Shown in pieces: positions 9,374-19,687 of a DNA stretch of 64,000 nt. The stretch is taken from assembly GCA_947572725.1 (NCBI GenBank), contig CANPDB010000002.1, positions 22,849 to 86,848 of the forward strand, written 5' to 3'. The DNA is from an uncultured Clostridium sp. (GTDB lineage Bacteria > Bacillota > Clostridia > TANB77 > CAG-508). A model generated the notes under the pieces. It saw only the letters and a list, made by a program, of their open reading frames with translations. It was not told the origin of the DNA and did no database searches. Position 1 is the first letter of the stretch. Every line of letters starts with the position of its first letter. Position numbers and translations under genes: made by a program.

Positions 9374-9455
9374 TTAAGTGTCCTTTCTTGTCCATATTTG
9401 TATTATATTTTAACACAAATTAAGGAAAAGTAAAGTATATATTAAAGCAAAATTA

Positions 9456-9500
9456 AATGCTAGAAATGATTGGATTTTGATATCCAATTATCTCTAGCCT
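9456..9500 (-). terminator. Intrinsic terminator after the 112-codon ORF
   Basis: On the minus strand GCTAGAGATAATTGGA pairs imperfectly with TCCAATCATTTCTAGC, and the stem is followed by an A/T tract. It lies about 35 nt downstream of the gene ending at 9535. Confidence 0.65.
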
Positions 9501-9534
9501 TCAGGTTGTAAGTTATACCTTTCGTTGATAAGGA

Positions 9535-9873
9535 TTATTTTAATATTCTTCTAATTTCCTCCTGTGTATATTCGCCACTTTTATTTAAAAGGAAAAATTT
9601 ATCTTTAGTTGGATGTCCGTATCCTATGACTTTGGATCTCCGAGTAATTTCCCTTATAAATTTTCCTTCTTCTAATTCCGTGACATTCTCCACATTTGCA
9701 TATGAGCAAATACGATCAATATGAAATCTATCCATATTTGAATTATCTGGATAAAATATTTCTATGCTATTTGTTTTTTTCCCTCTCACTTCTAAAACTA
9801 TTTCTGTCCCTGCATTTGGATAATATTCTACCATAGCAGTTACTATTAAAAAGTAATCAATCTCAATCTTCAT
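9535..9873 (-). CDS. Hypothetical protein containing an in-frame CGG codon
   Basis: 112 codons with an excellent ribosome binding site (AAGGAGGG) ahead of the ATG. No family recognised; the sequence looks like a small alpha/beta cytoplasmic protein. It holds one of only two in-frame CGG codons in the window that do not sit at an obvious frameshift (9640-9642, codon 78). Read as Arg, the frame continues plausibly to residue 112. If CGG shifts the frame as elsewhere here, the product would end after about 83 residues (GDPKS then TAG). Codon choice (GTC, TCC, AGG, TAC, GGC) is unlike its neighbours and suggests recent acquisition. Confidence 0.6.
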   Translation of the reverse strand: MKIEIDYFLIVTAMVEYYPNAGTEIVLEVRGKKTNSIEIFYPDNSNMDRFHIDRICSYANVENVTELEEGKFIREITRRSKVIGYGHPTKDKFFLLNKSGEYTQEEIRRILK

Positions 9874-9985
9874 TGTATTTCCCTCCTTATGTCTTCAATA
9901 ATAACTACACTACGCCATACACAAAAATCACTTAATCCTTATCATCACCTCTTTCTTTAAAATTAGGTATTTACCTATAAATCAT

Positions 9986-10032
9986 CAGACTGCTAATTAT
10001 CTGCTCGCTCCCAAGAGTTTATATTTAAGAAA
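9986..10032. repeat. Fragment of the core-palindrome repeat family
   Basis: The stretch CTGCTCGCTCCCAAGAGTTT matches one end (TACTCGCTCCCAGA) of the large palindromic repeats found at 19.3, 24.6, 39.1 and 40.5 kb. The other end is missing, so this is a remnant between the 112-codon ORF and the glycoamylase-like gene. Confidence 0.55.
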
Positions 10033-10051
10033 ATAACTCAACAAATTCCTT

Positions 10052-11294
10052 TTAATTTACAGCGTACTGTTCATTTACTTCTTTAATATTTAATAAATCC
10101 AAACCTTTTTTCACATATTCATTTTTCATAAAATACTTCCAAATGTTACCACTTAAAAAATTTTCTATCATAGTCATAGAAATACCTTTATCAATTCCTA
10201 TGCACTCTGTTGAAAACCAAGGCTTTTCGCCTTCTAAATTGTAAGCATCTTTAAATCCATATTTACACCACAACTTTGGAAAATTATTATAAAAATACTC
10301 CATTGCTTTAATACTTTCTTTTGGTGTAAACACAATAGAACCTATTGGCCCACAAGGTGGAACTGTTCCATCATTTTCTATTTCTATATCTGTGCTACAT
10401 GGCTTTGCTCCATATCCTCCACTATATCCATTTGGACCTACACACGCTGTTAATCCCCAAGAATTCTCATTAAATGTTTTAAATCTTTCTTTATTATCAA
10501 TACAATATTGTCTATTCGCCATTGTAGCCTTTATAGAATTTTCAAACCAATCTATACCTTGTTTATCTTTTCTTTTTCTAAAATCAATCCAAGTGTGTGA
10601 AAATTGATATGTAAATAAAGTTCCACAATATGTATACACAATATCTTTTATATCTTTATAATCCACTTTTTCTTTTGTTATATCATCATACATTGTTTTA
10701 TCTACTGGAAATGTAGGTGAAGCAACACCTAACACATATAGCATTAATTGTTCTGCATACATATCCCATTTACCCCAAAAACCTCTTTCTGGAGAATATC
10801 CCATATAAAATTGATTTAATTCAGGATTTCTATACCAATTCCAATTTATATTTTCATATAAAGCCATTGCTTTTTCCTTTACTTCCCCTCCGAAGTATTC
10901 TCCACAAGTAATAGCTCCACAAATAAAAATAGCAGTATCTATTATTGAAATCTCACAATTCCATTCTCTTTTACCAGTTTCCATATTAACAAAATGATAG
11001 AAAAAACCATTTTCACCTTCAACATTATTTATAAAAGTATCTAATGTTCTATTAGCCCTATCATAAGCATTTTTAAAACTCATCCATTTACGCTCTACTC
11101 CAATAACTAAAGCAGCCAAGCCATATCCGCACAGATGCAATACTTGCAATATCATCTGCCAAAATCGTTTTATCTCTAACAAGTCCATACCATGGGCTAT
11201 TTTTATTTAAATTTGCTTCTTTAATAAAAAACAAATAACTACCTTTCAACTCTTTTAATAATAGCTTTTGACCATACTTCTTAAAAAATCTCAT
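10052..11294 (-). CDS. Glycoamylase-like protein, read through one CGG +1 frameshift
   Basis: Two overlapping frames join to give a 413-aa protein of the glycoamylase-like family (PF10091 type), which includes enzymes acting on cyclic or linear glucans. The first 55 residues end ASV; then comes the zero-frame codon CGG (11127-11129). Skipping its C gives GYGLAALVIGVERKW, the family's conserved early motif. Later segments FNENSWGLTACVGPNGYSGG, PPCGPIGSIVFTPKES and IDKGISMTMIENFLSG also match. The ATG at 11294 has AAGAGG at good spacing. It is divergent from the GH3 gene. Standard annotation would call it a pseudogene. Confidence 0.85.
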
Positions 11295-11345
11295 ATAACA
11301 CACCTCTTAAATTCATTATATTAGTTTATAACAACTAATTCAATG

Positions 11346-11421
11346 GAAAAGGTTGCCACTGGTTCCGGGTTTAAATGGCAACTTTTTGCCACTGGGGACG
11401 GAGATCTTTGGCAATTTTTAT
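11346..11421. repeat. REP-like palindromes (GTTGCCA type), two adjacent copies
   Basis: The first unit runs from GGTTGCCACTGG through TTCCGGGTTT to AATGGCAAC (about 11347-11377). A variant with TTGCCACTGGGGACGG and TTTGGCAA follows directly to 11421. They lie in the 350-bp gap between the divergent glycoamylase and GH3 genes. The rest of that gap is AT-rich and holds a GAGACA-type unit near the GH3 start. Confidence 0.8.
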
Positions 11422-11600
11422 ATTATATAGAAATCCTTTGAATTTTTAGAATATATTTATAAATAAATACTAATACTAATATCATATTACGTATGTTATA
11501 TATAATTTTATTAGTATTCAAACTAAATTACTTTTACTAGTAAAAATAATTAAAGTTTAAATTGTAATTTATTTGTACGACATAAAGCGACAAAAATGTG

Positions 11601-11633
11601 AGACAAATTAGGACTGTCCCAACTGTCTCATTT
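11601..11633. repeat. REP-like palindrome (GAGACA type) just before the GH3 start
   Basis: The ends TGAGACA and TGTCTCA flank AGGACTGTCCCAAC. It ends 4 nt before the AAGGAG ribosome binding site of the GH3 gene. The same unit occupies the same place before mutS, the 263-aa gene and the DUF5662 gene, in the same orientation relative to the downstream gene. Confidence 0.8.
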
Positions 11634-11649
11634 AAGGAGTGTTTATAAT

Positions 11650-13858
11650 ATGAAACAATATAAAGTTTTAGAACTTTTGTCAAAAATGACATTAGATGAA
11701 AAGATTGGTCAATTAGTTCAGACTAGAGGTGAATTGTTTTTAGATGGTGAGAGAATTATTACTGGCCCTCAAGATAATTTGTCTTATACTGATGAACAAT
11801 TGTATCAGGTTGGTTCTATTTTGAATATGGCTGGAAGTAAAAGTGTTAAAAAAGTCCAAGATATGTATTTAGCTAAAAGTAGGCTTAAAATTCCATTATT
11901 GTTTACTGGTGATGTTATTAATGGTTTTAAGACTATTTTTCCTATTCCTTTGTTACAAGGTTGTTCTTGGGATTTGGATTTGATTTACAATTGTGCTTTT
12001 ATTTCTTCTAAAGAAGCGGGGTATGCTGGTATTCAGGCAAATTTCTCTCCTATGGTAGATTTAGTTCGTGATAGTAGATGGGGTCGTGTTTTGGAGTCTA
12101 CTGGTGGTGAGGATGTTCTTTTGTCTTCTTTGTATGCTAAGAAGATTATTGAGGCTTATCATTCTAATAATATGGCTGCTTGTGCTAAACATTATATTGC
12201 ATATGGTGCTGTTGAAGGTGGTAAAGAGTATAATTTTGTTGATATGTCTAAACGAGAATTGTTGGAATATTATCTTCCTTCTTTTAAGGCATGTATTGAT
12301 TCAAATGTTGATATGATTATGCCTGCTTTTTCTACTTTTGAGGATATTCCTTGCACTGTTAATTACTGGCTTTTAAAGACTTTGTTAAGAGATAATTTTA
12401 ATTATGATGGTGTAATTATTTCTGACTATTCTGCTATTTTGGAGACAATTGCCCATGGTTATTCTGTTGATAAGAAAGATGCTTCTTTAAAGGCTTTTAA
12501 TGCTACTGTTGACATCGATATGATGACTGATTGTTATTTATATAATTTAAAGGATTTAGTTAATTTACGGTAAAATTTCTATAGATGATTTAAATAATAG
12601 TGTTTTAAGAATTTTGAATTTAAAAAATAAATTAGGACTTTTTGAAAATCCTTATGGAAATGCTAATCAAGAAAAAGAAAAAACTTTTATTCTATCAAAA
12701 GAAAACTTAGAGCTTGCTCGAAAATATAGTGCTGAAAGTTTTGTTCTTTTAGAAAATAAAGATAATATTTTGCCTCTAAATAAAGATACCAAAGTTGCTA
12801 TAATTGGTCCTTATGCTGACAATAAGGGTATTTCTGGTGCGTGGTCTATTTATAATGAAAAAAATGAAGATACTATTACTATTAAACAAGGAATTTTGGA
12901 ATATTTAAATACACCAGATATTTTGTACTCAAGAGGATGTCCTGTTTTAAAAGAAGAAGAAATTGACACGATTTTAGCAATGGAAGGAAAAGGTCCAATT
13001 CCTCATAATGAAAAAACTATTTCTGAAGAAATAAAAGAAGCGGTTTCTGTTGCAGAAAAAGCTGATGTAATTATTTTAGCAATTGGAGAACATTATAAGC
13101 AATCTGGAGAAGGAGCATCTCGCTCTGGTATAGAAATTCCAAGAATTCAACAAGATTTATTAAATTCACTTTATCTTTTGGAAAAACCAATAATTGCCAT
13201 TGTATTTAGTGGTAGACCTTTAGTTTTAAAACCAATTGCCGAAAAAGTATCTGCAATGTTATGGGTAGGATTTCCCGGAACAGAAGGAGGACACTCTATT
13301 TGTGACATTTTATATGGTAAAGTAAACCCTTGTGGAAAACTTAATATGAGCTTTCCACAAGCAAGTGGTCAATGCCCTATATACTACAATCACTACTCTT
13401 CTGGAAGACCAGCAATTATACCTAACTATCGCTTCACTTCAAGATATCAAGACATACCAGATGAACCTTTCTACCCTTTTGGATATGGTTTATCATATTC
13501 AAAATTTGAATACTCAAACCTAACACTTGACAAAACAACTATCACTTCAAAAGAAAATGATTATATCAAAGCATCTATCACAGTAAAAAACACAACATCT
13601 GTACCCGGATATGAAATTATACAACTATATATACAAGACTTATTTGGAAGTGTAATAAGACCTGTAAAAGAATTAAAAGACTTCAAAAAAATATTCTTTA
13701 AAGCAAATGAAGAAAAAACAATATCATTTAAAATCACTTTAGAAATGTTAAAGTTTTTAGACTCTGATTTAAACTTAATAGCAGAACCAGGAGAATATAA
13801 AATTTATATTGGAAAAAGCTCATCAGAAAATTTAGAAGCAACATTTTATTACAAATAG
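11650..13858 (+). CDS. GH3 beta-glucosidase, read through one CGG +1 frameshift
   Basis: Two frames join into a 735-aa glycoside hydrolase family 3 enzyme, which removes glucose from beta-glucosides. The N-terminal barrel ends with DGVIISDYSA, whose Asp is the predicted nucleophile. At 12568-12570 the zero frame reads CGG and then an immediate TAA. Skipping the C gives GKISIDDLNNSVLRILNLK, the usual linker helix, followed by the GH3 C-terminal domain (SFVLLENKDNILPL, IIGPYADN) and a fibronectin-like tail. Total length fits the family. A GAGACA-type palindrome and AAGGAG lie before the ATG. It is probably cytoplasmic, as no signal peptide is present. Confidence 0.88.
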
Positions 13859-13903
13859 TTGCCATTGGTTGCCATTGGTTCCGGGTTTAAATGGCAACCT
13901 TTG
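13858..13903. repeat. REP-like palindrome (GTTGCCA type) abutting the GH3 stop codon
   Basis: The repeat begins at the TAG stop of the GH3 gene with a duplicated TTGCCATTGG. It then runs through TTCCGGGTTT to AATGGCAACC and a T-rich stretch, so it could act as a terminator. Confidence 0.8.
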
Positions 13904-13959
13904 TTTTCTTTTTATATTAAAATTGCTAACTAATACAAAGACTTTTTGCAACTAATAAG

Positions 13960-14001
13960 ACCACTCTTAAATACAAATCTGAGAGTGACCTTTTTATTAA
14001 T
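13960..14001 (+). terminator. Possible terminator after the GH3 gene
   Basis: CACTCT and AGAGTG pair across a 16-nt loop and are followed by a T-rich tract (CCTTTTTATT). It lies 100 nt beyond the GH3 stop, in the gap between two convergent genes. Confidence 0.5.
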
Positions 14002-14044
14002 TTTAAAATTTATTTTCTTTTATCTATAATATCAATATTATTAA

Positions 14045-14077
14045 ATGTTGCCATTTAAACCCGGAACCGATGGCAAC
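14045..14077. repeat. REP-like palindrome (GTTGCCA type) abutting the ABC transporter stop
   Basis: On the minus strand the TAA stop of the ABC gene is followed at once by GTTGCCATCGG, TTCCGGGTTT and AATGGCAAC. It is inverted relative to the copy at 13858, so the two convergent genes are each closed by one unit. Confidence 0.8.
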
Positions 14078-16687
14078 TTATTCTGTTCTTAAAGCTTCTA
14101 CTGGATCTCTTTTGCTTGCCATTTTTGCTGGAATTAGTCCTGCGATTATTGTTAAGAACATACTTATAATAATTAATACTAAGCCTGCAACTGGTGGTAC
14201 CATTGTGTGTACTGTTACTCCTGTTATGTTGTATATCATACTGTTTATTGGTATTGTAAGTAATACTGTTATTCCTATTCCTAATAGTCCAGATATTAAC
14301 CCTACTATAAATGTTTCTGCATTAAATACTCTTGATATGTCTTTCTTTGATGCTCCTATTGCTCTTAATATTCCTATTTCTTTTGTTCTTTCAAGAACTG
14401 AAATATATGTTATTATTCCTATCATTATTGATGATACTATTAATGATATTGCAACAAATGCAATTAATACATAACTTATTGTGTTGATGATTTGACTAAC
14501 TGATTTCATCATAAGTCCTATCATGTCTGTATAGTTGATTACATTTTCTTCTTTGCCTTCGTCTTTTTGTTTTTGATTATATGCGTCTATTTCTTCTGAT
14601 ATTTTGTCTTTTGCATCGAAATTTTTTGGATATATATTTATTGAAGTTGGTTCTTCAAGATTTATTGCTCCTAATGTTTGCAAGTTTTTTTCGTAGCTTG
14701 CGTCTTTATTTTGTGTGTATGCTTCCATCATTTTTGCTATTTCTTCACTGCTTAATTTGCTCATTGCCATTTTTTGTTCTGCTGTTAGATTTCCCATACT
14801 TGATTTTTCTTTTTCTTCTTCTGTTGGGAATTTTAATCCTGAAAATACATTTATGTCTTTTTTGTCTTTTTGTTCTTTAACAATTTCTGATCCATTTGAT
14901 TTTTCTATTACATATTCTTTTAATTTTTTGGTATATCCTATCCCGCTTGTTACAGCAGTAGATGCAACACTTTCTTCGTTTTGTTTGATAATTCCTACTA
15001 CTTTTATTGTTTCTGCATCTTTTAGTTTTTCTTTCATATAAGTTTCATTATCTTCTTTGTTAATCCATATTCCATTTTCTTTTTTGTAATAGTCAGAGTT
15101 TAGCATTAGTTTGAAAGATAAATTTAATAACTCATCATAAGTATATGTAGTCCCTTCCTGTTCTTCTTCTATTTTTTCCCCGTTTTCTACTGCTTTCCAT
15201 TTTTCTTTTAGTTCTTCTTGATCTTTTAGTCCTAATGAATATAATGTATAGTCATCAATTCTTCCGTCTTCTTTTAATACTAAAACTACTTCATTGTATT
15301 CCTTTGGCCAATTTCCTTTTACTAAATCGAATTGAGATTTTAGTAATTCTTGATTATCTCGCATTTCAAACCATATGTCTGTATTTGTCATCATAGAACT
15401 TCCAAACATTGATGCTACTGATGAATTATTTTGTGCTTCTATCATCTCTCCCATTCCAAAGGCATTCATTACTGTGCTTGGGTTAACTTTTACTATACCA
15501 TCTGTTGTATCTTCTTTATATACATTGAGATTTAAATTGTATCCATATTCAATACTGTTACTGTTTTTTGCTATTTCATTGTTTTCTTGTTCTAAATATT
15601 TTTTCAATTCTGACAAATTATTGCTTTGCTTTTTATTTGAAAGCATTGTTACCATATCATTCATAATATCTGCCGAATGTACTTTACCTTCTTCTTGTTC
15701 TGTGTCATTAGGAACATCACCCATCATTAATTCCATCATACTAGACATATCAACTGTAGATTCTTCAATTGTTATTGGATAAGAAGAAAGTGTGTCTTCT
15801 TCTACTTTATCTATGTAATTTTGTACTCCTGTTGATATTGCTAAAATCAATGCAATTCCAATAATTCCAATACTTCCTGCAAATGATGTTAAAAGTGTTC
15901 TTCCTTTTTTAGTCATTAAATTGTTTAAACTTAATCTTAAAGCTGTAAAGAATTTCATGGAAGTTCTTCCTGTTTTTGCTTTTAATTCTTCTGCTTCTCT
16001 GTCTTTTTCTGTATAAGGATTTGAATCATCTGTGATTACACCATCTAATATTTTTACTACTCTAGTTGAATATTTTTCTGCTAATTCTGGGTTATGTGTA
16101 ACCATTATAATTAGCTTTTCTTTTGAAATTTCTTTTAATATTTCCATTATTTGAACACTAGTTGCTGTATCTAATGCTCCTGTTGGTTCATCTGCTAAAA
16201 TAATATCAGGATTATTTACTAGGGCTCTTGCAATTGCAACTCTTTGCATTTGCCCTCCTGATAATTGGTTTGGCTTTTTGTGAATTTGTTCTCCTAATCC
16301 AACATCTTCTAATGCTTTAATTGCTCTTTGTTTTCTTTCTTTTTTTGATACTCCTGATATTGTTAATGCTAATTCTACATTAGATAATATTGTTTGGTGT
16401 GGAATTAAATTGTAGCTTTGAAATACAAATCCTATAGAATAATTTCTATATGCATCCCATTCTTTGTCTTTGAATTGTTTTGTTGATTTTCCATTAATTA
16501 TTAAATCTCCTGAAGTGTATCTGTCTAGTCCTCCTATAATGTTTAACAAAGTAGTTTTTCCACAACCGCTTTGCCCTAATATTGATACAAACTCACTTTT
16601 TCTAAATTCGATACTAATTCCTTTTAAGGCTTTTACAGTAGTATCTCCTGATTTATAGTCTTTTACTATGTTTTGTAAATTTAACAT
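14078..16687 (-). CDS. ABC transporter, fused ATPase and FtsX-like permease (MacB type)
   Basis: 869 aa. Residues 1 to about 230 are an ATPase with Walker [10 protein letters not shown], signature [15 protein letters not shown] and Walker [15 protein letters not shown] transmembrane helix near residue 265 ([20 protein letters not shown]) starts the permease. A large extracytoplasmic domain follows, and three helices at the C-terminus end with the FtsX motif ([19 protein letters not shown]). This layout belongs to the MacB/LolCDE-like type VII ABC family, which exports peptides or acts mechanically on the envelope. The substrate is unknown. A GTTGCCA-type palindrome abuts its stop codon. Confidence 0.93.
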   Translation of the reverse strand: MLNLQNIVKDYKSGDTTVKALKGISIEFRKSEFVSILGQSGCGKTTLLNIIGGLDRYTSGDLIINGKSTKQFKDKEWDAYRNYSIGFVFQSYNLIPHQTILSNVELALTISGVSKKERKQRAIKALEDVGLGEQIHKKPNQLSGGQMQRVAIARALVNNPDIILADEPTGALDTATSVQIMEILKEISKEKLIIMVTHNPELAEKYSTRVVKILDGVITDDSNPYTEKDREAEELKAKTGRTSMKFFTALRLSLNNLMTKKGRTLLTSFAGSIGIIGIALILAISTGVQNYIDKVEEDTLSSYPITIEESTVDMSSMMELMMGDVPNDTEQEEGKVHSADIMNDMVTMLSNKKQSNNLSELKKYLEQENNEIAKNSNSIEYGYNLNLNVYKEDTTDGIVKVNPSTVMNAFGMGEMIEAQNNSSVASMFGSSMMTNTDIWFEMRDNQELLKSQFDLVKGNWPKEYNEVVLVLKEDGRIDDYTLYSLGLKDQEELKEKWKAVENGEKIEEEQEGTTYTYDELLNLSFKLMLNSDYYKKENGIWINKEDNETYMKEKLKDAETIKVVGIIKQNEESVASTAVTSGIGYTKKLKEYVIEKSNGSEIVKEQKDKKDINVFSGLKFPTEEEKEKSSMGNLTAEQKMAMSKLSSEEIAKMMEAYTQNKDASYEKNLQTLGAINLEEPTSINIYPKNFDAKDKISEEIDAYNQKQKDEGKEENVINYTDMIGLMMKSVSQIINTISYVLIAFVAISLIVSSIMIGIITYISVLERTKEIGILRAIGASKKDISRVFNAETFIVGLISGLLGIGITVLLTIPINSMIYNITGVTVHTMVPPVAGLVLIIISMFLTIIAGLIPAKMASKRDPVEALRTE

Positions 16688-16753
16688 TTGTCCTCCTTAA
16701 TTTTTATATAATTTAGTTTAAATTATTTAGTCTAACCAATAACATAAATATCA

Positions 16754-16862
16754 TCAACCTAAAGTATAATATATTATACCTTAGGTTGAGATAACATTGA
16801 TTATAACATTTTTTACTTTTTTATATTGTAGGAAAGTTCTCCGAATTTCCTATAATATTAAT
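16754..16862. terminator. Two hairpins downstream of the acidic repeat protein gene
   Basis: First, CAACCTAAAGTATAA pairs with its partner ending CTTAGGTTG (16755-16788). Second, on the minus strand TAGGAAATTCGGAGAAC folds with TTTCCTA (16829-16855), directly after the gene ending at 16869. The latter resembles a hairpin at 31856-31881. Terminator function is inferred from position. Confidence 0.5.
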
Positions 16863-16868
16863 ACATTT

Positions 16869-19187
16869 CTATCTTTTTTTAAATATTTTATTAAATACAT
16901 TATTTGTTCCTTGAAATGAATATACATCTTTTTGCTTTCTTTTTGATTTCTTATTTTTAGTAGCTATATTTCTTTTGATTCTTTCACTTGGTGTTTTTCT
17001 CTTTTTAATATTAGTATTATTTATTTTAGAAAACATTACTGAATATATATCCGCCTCATCATCATCATCTTCTTCCTTCATTCTGCTTAATACACGATTA
17101 TTTTGGCTATTATAACTGTTCGCATATGTGACTTCATCGTTTAAATACTTACTTTTATATTTCTCGTATCTGTTATCATCATCCATATCTTCGTCATCAT
17201 ATTGGTCGTATTCATTTTCTTCATCATAATATTCATTTTCGTCATAATAATCTTCTTCATCATCATAATATTGATCATCTTCATAATCATCTTCTTCATC
17301 ATTGTCATAATATTGATTGTCTTCTTCGTATTCATCATTTTCATCATTGTCATAATATTGATTGTCTTCTTCGTATTCATCATTTTCATTATTGTCATAA
17401 TATTGATTGTCTTCTTCGTATTCATCTTCATTATTGTCATAGTACTGATTTTCTTCGTATTCTTCTTCATAATCGTCATCTTCATCATTATTATAATATT
17501 GATTATCTTCATATTCTTCATTGTTATCATTATAATATTGTTCTTCTTCATCAAATAATGTAATGTTCTCGTATTCATCAGCATCAGCATTATTGTATTG
17601 AACATTTTCTTGTTTATTACTGTTATAATATTGATTACTTATATATTCATCGTCTTTACTTTCATCTTCTTCATATTGAGTATTTACATATTTATCATCA
17701 TTGAATAATGTAATATTTTCATATTCCTGATTATTATTAAATATATTATCTTGATAATTATTGTTATTTGTTTCGTCGTTACTGTATTCGTCTTCTTTAT
17801 CCTCATACTCATCTTCTTCATAGTCATCATCATATTGGTCGCCTTCTTCATATATGTACTGACTGTGAAGTTTAGGTTTGATGTTGTTATTGGCATTTAT
17901 AGTTGAACGAACTTGTTCTTGAATTGTATCTTGTATAGTTTTTAGTACATTCATTTTTTCATTCATTTTTTCTTGTAAATCTACAATTTCTTCTATTTCT
18001 TCTACTTGATATTCTGATAAATCTTTTCCAAATTTTTCTGTTACTTCTTTTTGGAATACGTCATATACATGTTTAATTCCTTCTATTCTCCAATAATTTG
18101 AGTTAATTACTGTTCCCATATTAATTTTAATGTTTGTAACTTCTGCTTCAAAACTTTTTTCTTCTTCCTGAATATCTCTTAAATATGTTTTGTTATATAG
18201 TTCTTCATATGCACTTTTTTCTGATTTTCCTGTTATTTCTCTCAAAATTAATTCATATAAATTATCAATTTGACGGATATCTGTTTCAAAATTTCTACAT
18301 GCTTCATCCATCATTTTTTCGTGAACTTGAATTCCTCCTATTACAGTCATTCTTTCGTTGTCTAAAAACTCAACAATATATTCTTTTTCGGCATTTAGAA
18401 ATGCTAATTTTACGCTAGTATCTCTAAATAATCTTTCGTAATTATCTAATTTTAAATTATCGTTATCAACTTCGCTTAATAATTTTTTGATTTTTTCGTA
18501 TACTTTAATATAGCATTCTGCTTCTCTTTCACTAATATATGTTCTAATATCTACTGCATTATCTATAACTTGTCTATTAAAGCCTATTTTTTCGTTTTTT
18601 CCATTTTTAATCATAATGTCTGTAATTTCATCTTTTATTTTTCCTTTGTCATTATCAAGAAATCTTTTCATTACTTGTACATATTTTGTATCTAAACCTT
18701 GAAATCTTTTGTTTATTTCTTTCATTTTGGCAAGATGATTTGCTTCTACTGTTCTTTTTTTTCTTGCGAATTTGTTTCTTTCTTTTTGTCTTTCTATAAA
18801 TATTACAAATGCTTTTATATATTGTTCTCTTAATTTTTTTAATTCTTCATTGTTTTCATCTACAATGTTTTCTAATTTTTCTAGTCTGTTTTGTACTGTA
18901 TTAGGGTTACCTTCAATTTCATTAAATAGTTTATTTCTTTCATTTTCCAGCTTTTGATTTGATAGGCACAATTTTTCTTGCAACTTTTGTATAGTTTGTA
19001 TTTCTTGAGCTATTTCATCAAACTTTCCTATGACATTTTCTTCTTCATGAAGCATAGCTTGATATTCTTTTAGTTCTTCTATTAAGTTGCCAAAGTTTAA
19101 AAAATTGTTTCTTAGGTTGTGTTCTTTGTTAAAGCCAAATAGCTGGTCTATGTATCGCTCTAAAACTATAGCACTTCTCTCATACAT
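16869..19187 (-). CDS. Coiled-coil protein with acidic tandem-repeat tail
   Basis: No family recognised. The start at 19187 (MYERSAIVLER) follows TTGGAGGG; the frame stays open further upstream only because it runs into an intergenic repeat. At 772 aa, residues 1 to about 460 are charged, helical and coiled-coil-like. About 480-690 is an extremely acidic D/E/N/Y-rich region with imperfect 15-residue repeats (EEDNQYYDNDENDEY). The last 40 residues are strongly basic (KRKTPSERIKRNIATKNKKS). No signal peptide or membrane segment is present, so it is cytoplasmic. A scaffold or nucleic-acid-associated role is possible but not shown. Confidence 0.8.
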   Translation of the reverse strand: MYERSAIVLERYIDQLFGFNKEHNLRNNFLNFGNLIEELKEYQAMLHEEENVIGKFDEIAQEIQTIQKLQEKLCLSNQKLENERNKLFNEIEGNPNTVQNRLEKLENIVDENNEELKKLREQYIKAFVIFIERQKERNKFARKKRTVEANHLAKMKEINKRFQGLDTKYVQVMKRFLDNDKGKIKDEITDIMIKNGKNEKIGFNRQVIDNAVDIRTYISEREAECYIKVYEKIKKLLSEVDNDNLKLDNYERLFRDTSVKLAFLNAEKEYIVEFLDNERMTVIGGIQVHEKMMDEACRNFETDIRQIDNLYELILREITGKSEKSAYEELYNKTYLRDIQEEEKSFEAEVTNIKINMGTVINSNYWRIEGIKHVYDVFQKEVTEKFGKDLSEYQVEEIEEIVDLQEKMNEKMNVLKTIQDTIQEQVRSTINANNNIKPKLHSQYIYEEGDQYDDDYEEDEYEDKEDEYSNDETNNNNYQDNIFNNNQEYENITLFNDDKYVNTQYEEDESKDDEYISNQYYNSNKQENVQYNNADADEYENITLFDEEEQYYNDNNEEYEDNQYYNNDEDDDYEEEYEENQYYDNNEDEYEEDNQYYDNNENDEYEEDNQYYDNDENDEYEEDNQYYDNDEEDDYEDDQYYDDEEDYYDENEYYDEENEYDQYDDEDMDDDNRYEKYKSKYLNDEVTYANSYNSQNNRVLSRMKEEDDDDEADIYSVMFSKINNTNIKKRKTPSERIKRNIATKNKKSKRKQKDVYSFQGTNNVFNKIFKKR
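17200..17560 (-). repeat. Tandem repeat tract inside the acidic protein gene
   Basis: Units of about 45 bp coding for the 15-residue acidic repeat, three nearly identical (around 17290-17440) and others degenerate. The GAT/GAA/TAT composition leaves all frames open, which explains the long spurious ORFs on both strands here. Length variation between strains is likely. Confidence 0.8.
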
Positions 19188-19289
19188 TGTGGTTTTCCCT
19201 CCAATATTCTTCTTTCTCATATTATATATAAAATTATAAAAAAAGTCTACATTTTTATTAATTTTTATTTTTATTTTTGCTAAAATTTG

Positions 19290-19446
19290 GTTACAGTTCA
19301 GACTTAATATTATGTACTCGCTCCCAGAAGTGTATATATTAATTTTTTTAGGCTCCCCCAAGTAATTCCTACTCGTATCCTCCTAAAAAAATTGAATATA
19401 TAAACTTCTTCGCGCTATTTTAAGTTATCTAGTCTGAACAGAAACA
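19290..19446. repeat. Large nested palindrome, core family, copy at 19.3 kb
   Basis: The outer arms GTTACAGTTCAGACT and AGTCTGAACAGAAAC enclose the constant ends TACTCGCTCCCAGAAG and CTTCGCGCTA. These enclose a perfect-looking stem of TATATTAATTTTTTTAGG type. The centre reads CCAAGTAATTCCTACTCG. The whole could fold into a single long hairpin. It fills the first half of the 500-bp gap between the acidic repeat protein and the PBP. Confidence 0.85.
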
Positions 19447-19451
19447 AAATT

Positions 19452-19680
19452 TGTTACAATTCACATCATTATTTAAAATAATAGATTAGCTAAAGATTTA
19501 TAATATATTATTTTTTAGAAATGAATGTGGGGACCAACAAGTTACAGTTTGTAATAAAATTTGAGGAGCAACTGCACCGCAAAAGTTTATCTACAAACTG
19601 TTAGCAGTTGGGAATGAATAAAAAATAATATATTATAAATCTTTAGCAAATACAAATTAACTGTGAATTGTAACTAAAAT
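19452..19680. repeat. Long inverted repeat with a GTTACAATTCAC outer end
   Basis: The left arm (GTTACAATTCACA, then TTAGCTAAAGATTTATAATA) is matched by the right arm (TATTATAAATCTTTAGC, then CTGTGAATTGTAAC). In between lies an unrelated 90-bp segment with its own small inverted repeat (AACAAGTTACAGTTTGTAA and TACAAACTGTTAGCAGTTG). Same outer ends as the repeats at 28.3 and 37.8 kb, with different interiors. Confidence 0.8.
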
Positions 19681-19687
19681 TTATTTC

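Noticed and set aside
14078-16687. Bacteriocin-resistance label for the ABC transporter
   Set aside because: No histidine kinase/response regulator pair or BceA/BceB split is present; only the general MacB/FtsX-type architecture can be supported.
17200-17560. Possible CRISPR array
   Set aside because: The repeats are contiguous coding units without unique spacers, and no cas genes are present.
17141-17605. Long Met/Lys/Ile-rich and Phe/Ile-rich ORFs on both strands over the acidic repeat
   Set aside because: They are by-products of GAT/GAA/TAT tandem repeats in the real gene, with no start signals and nonsense composition.
19188-19361. N-terminal extension of the acidic repeat protein (MGEPKKINIYTSGSEY...)
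   Set aside because: This stretch is the translated edge of a palindromic repeat; the ribosome site TTGGAGGG is at the internal ATG at 19187.
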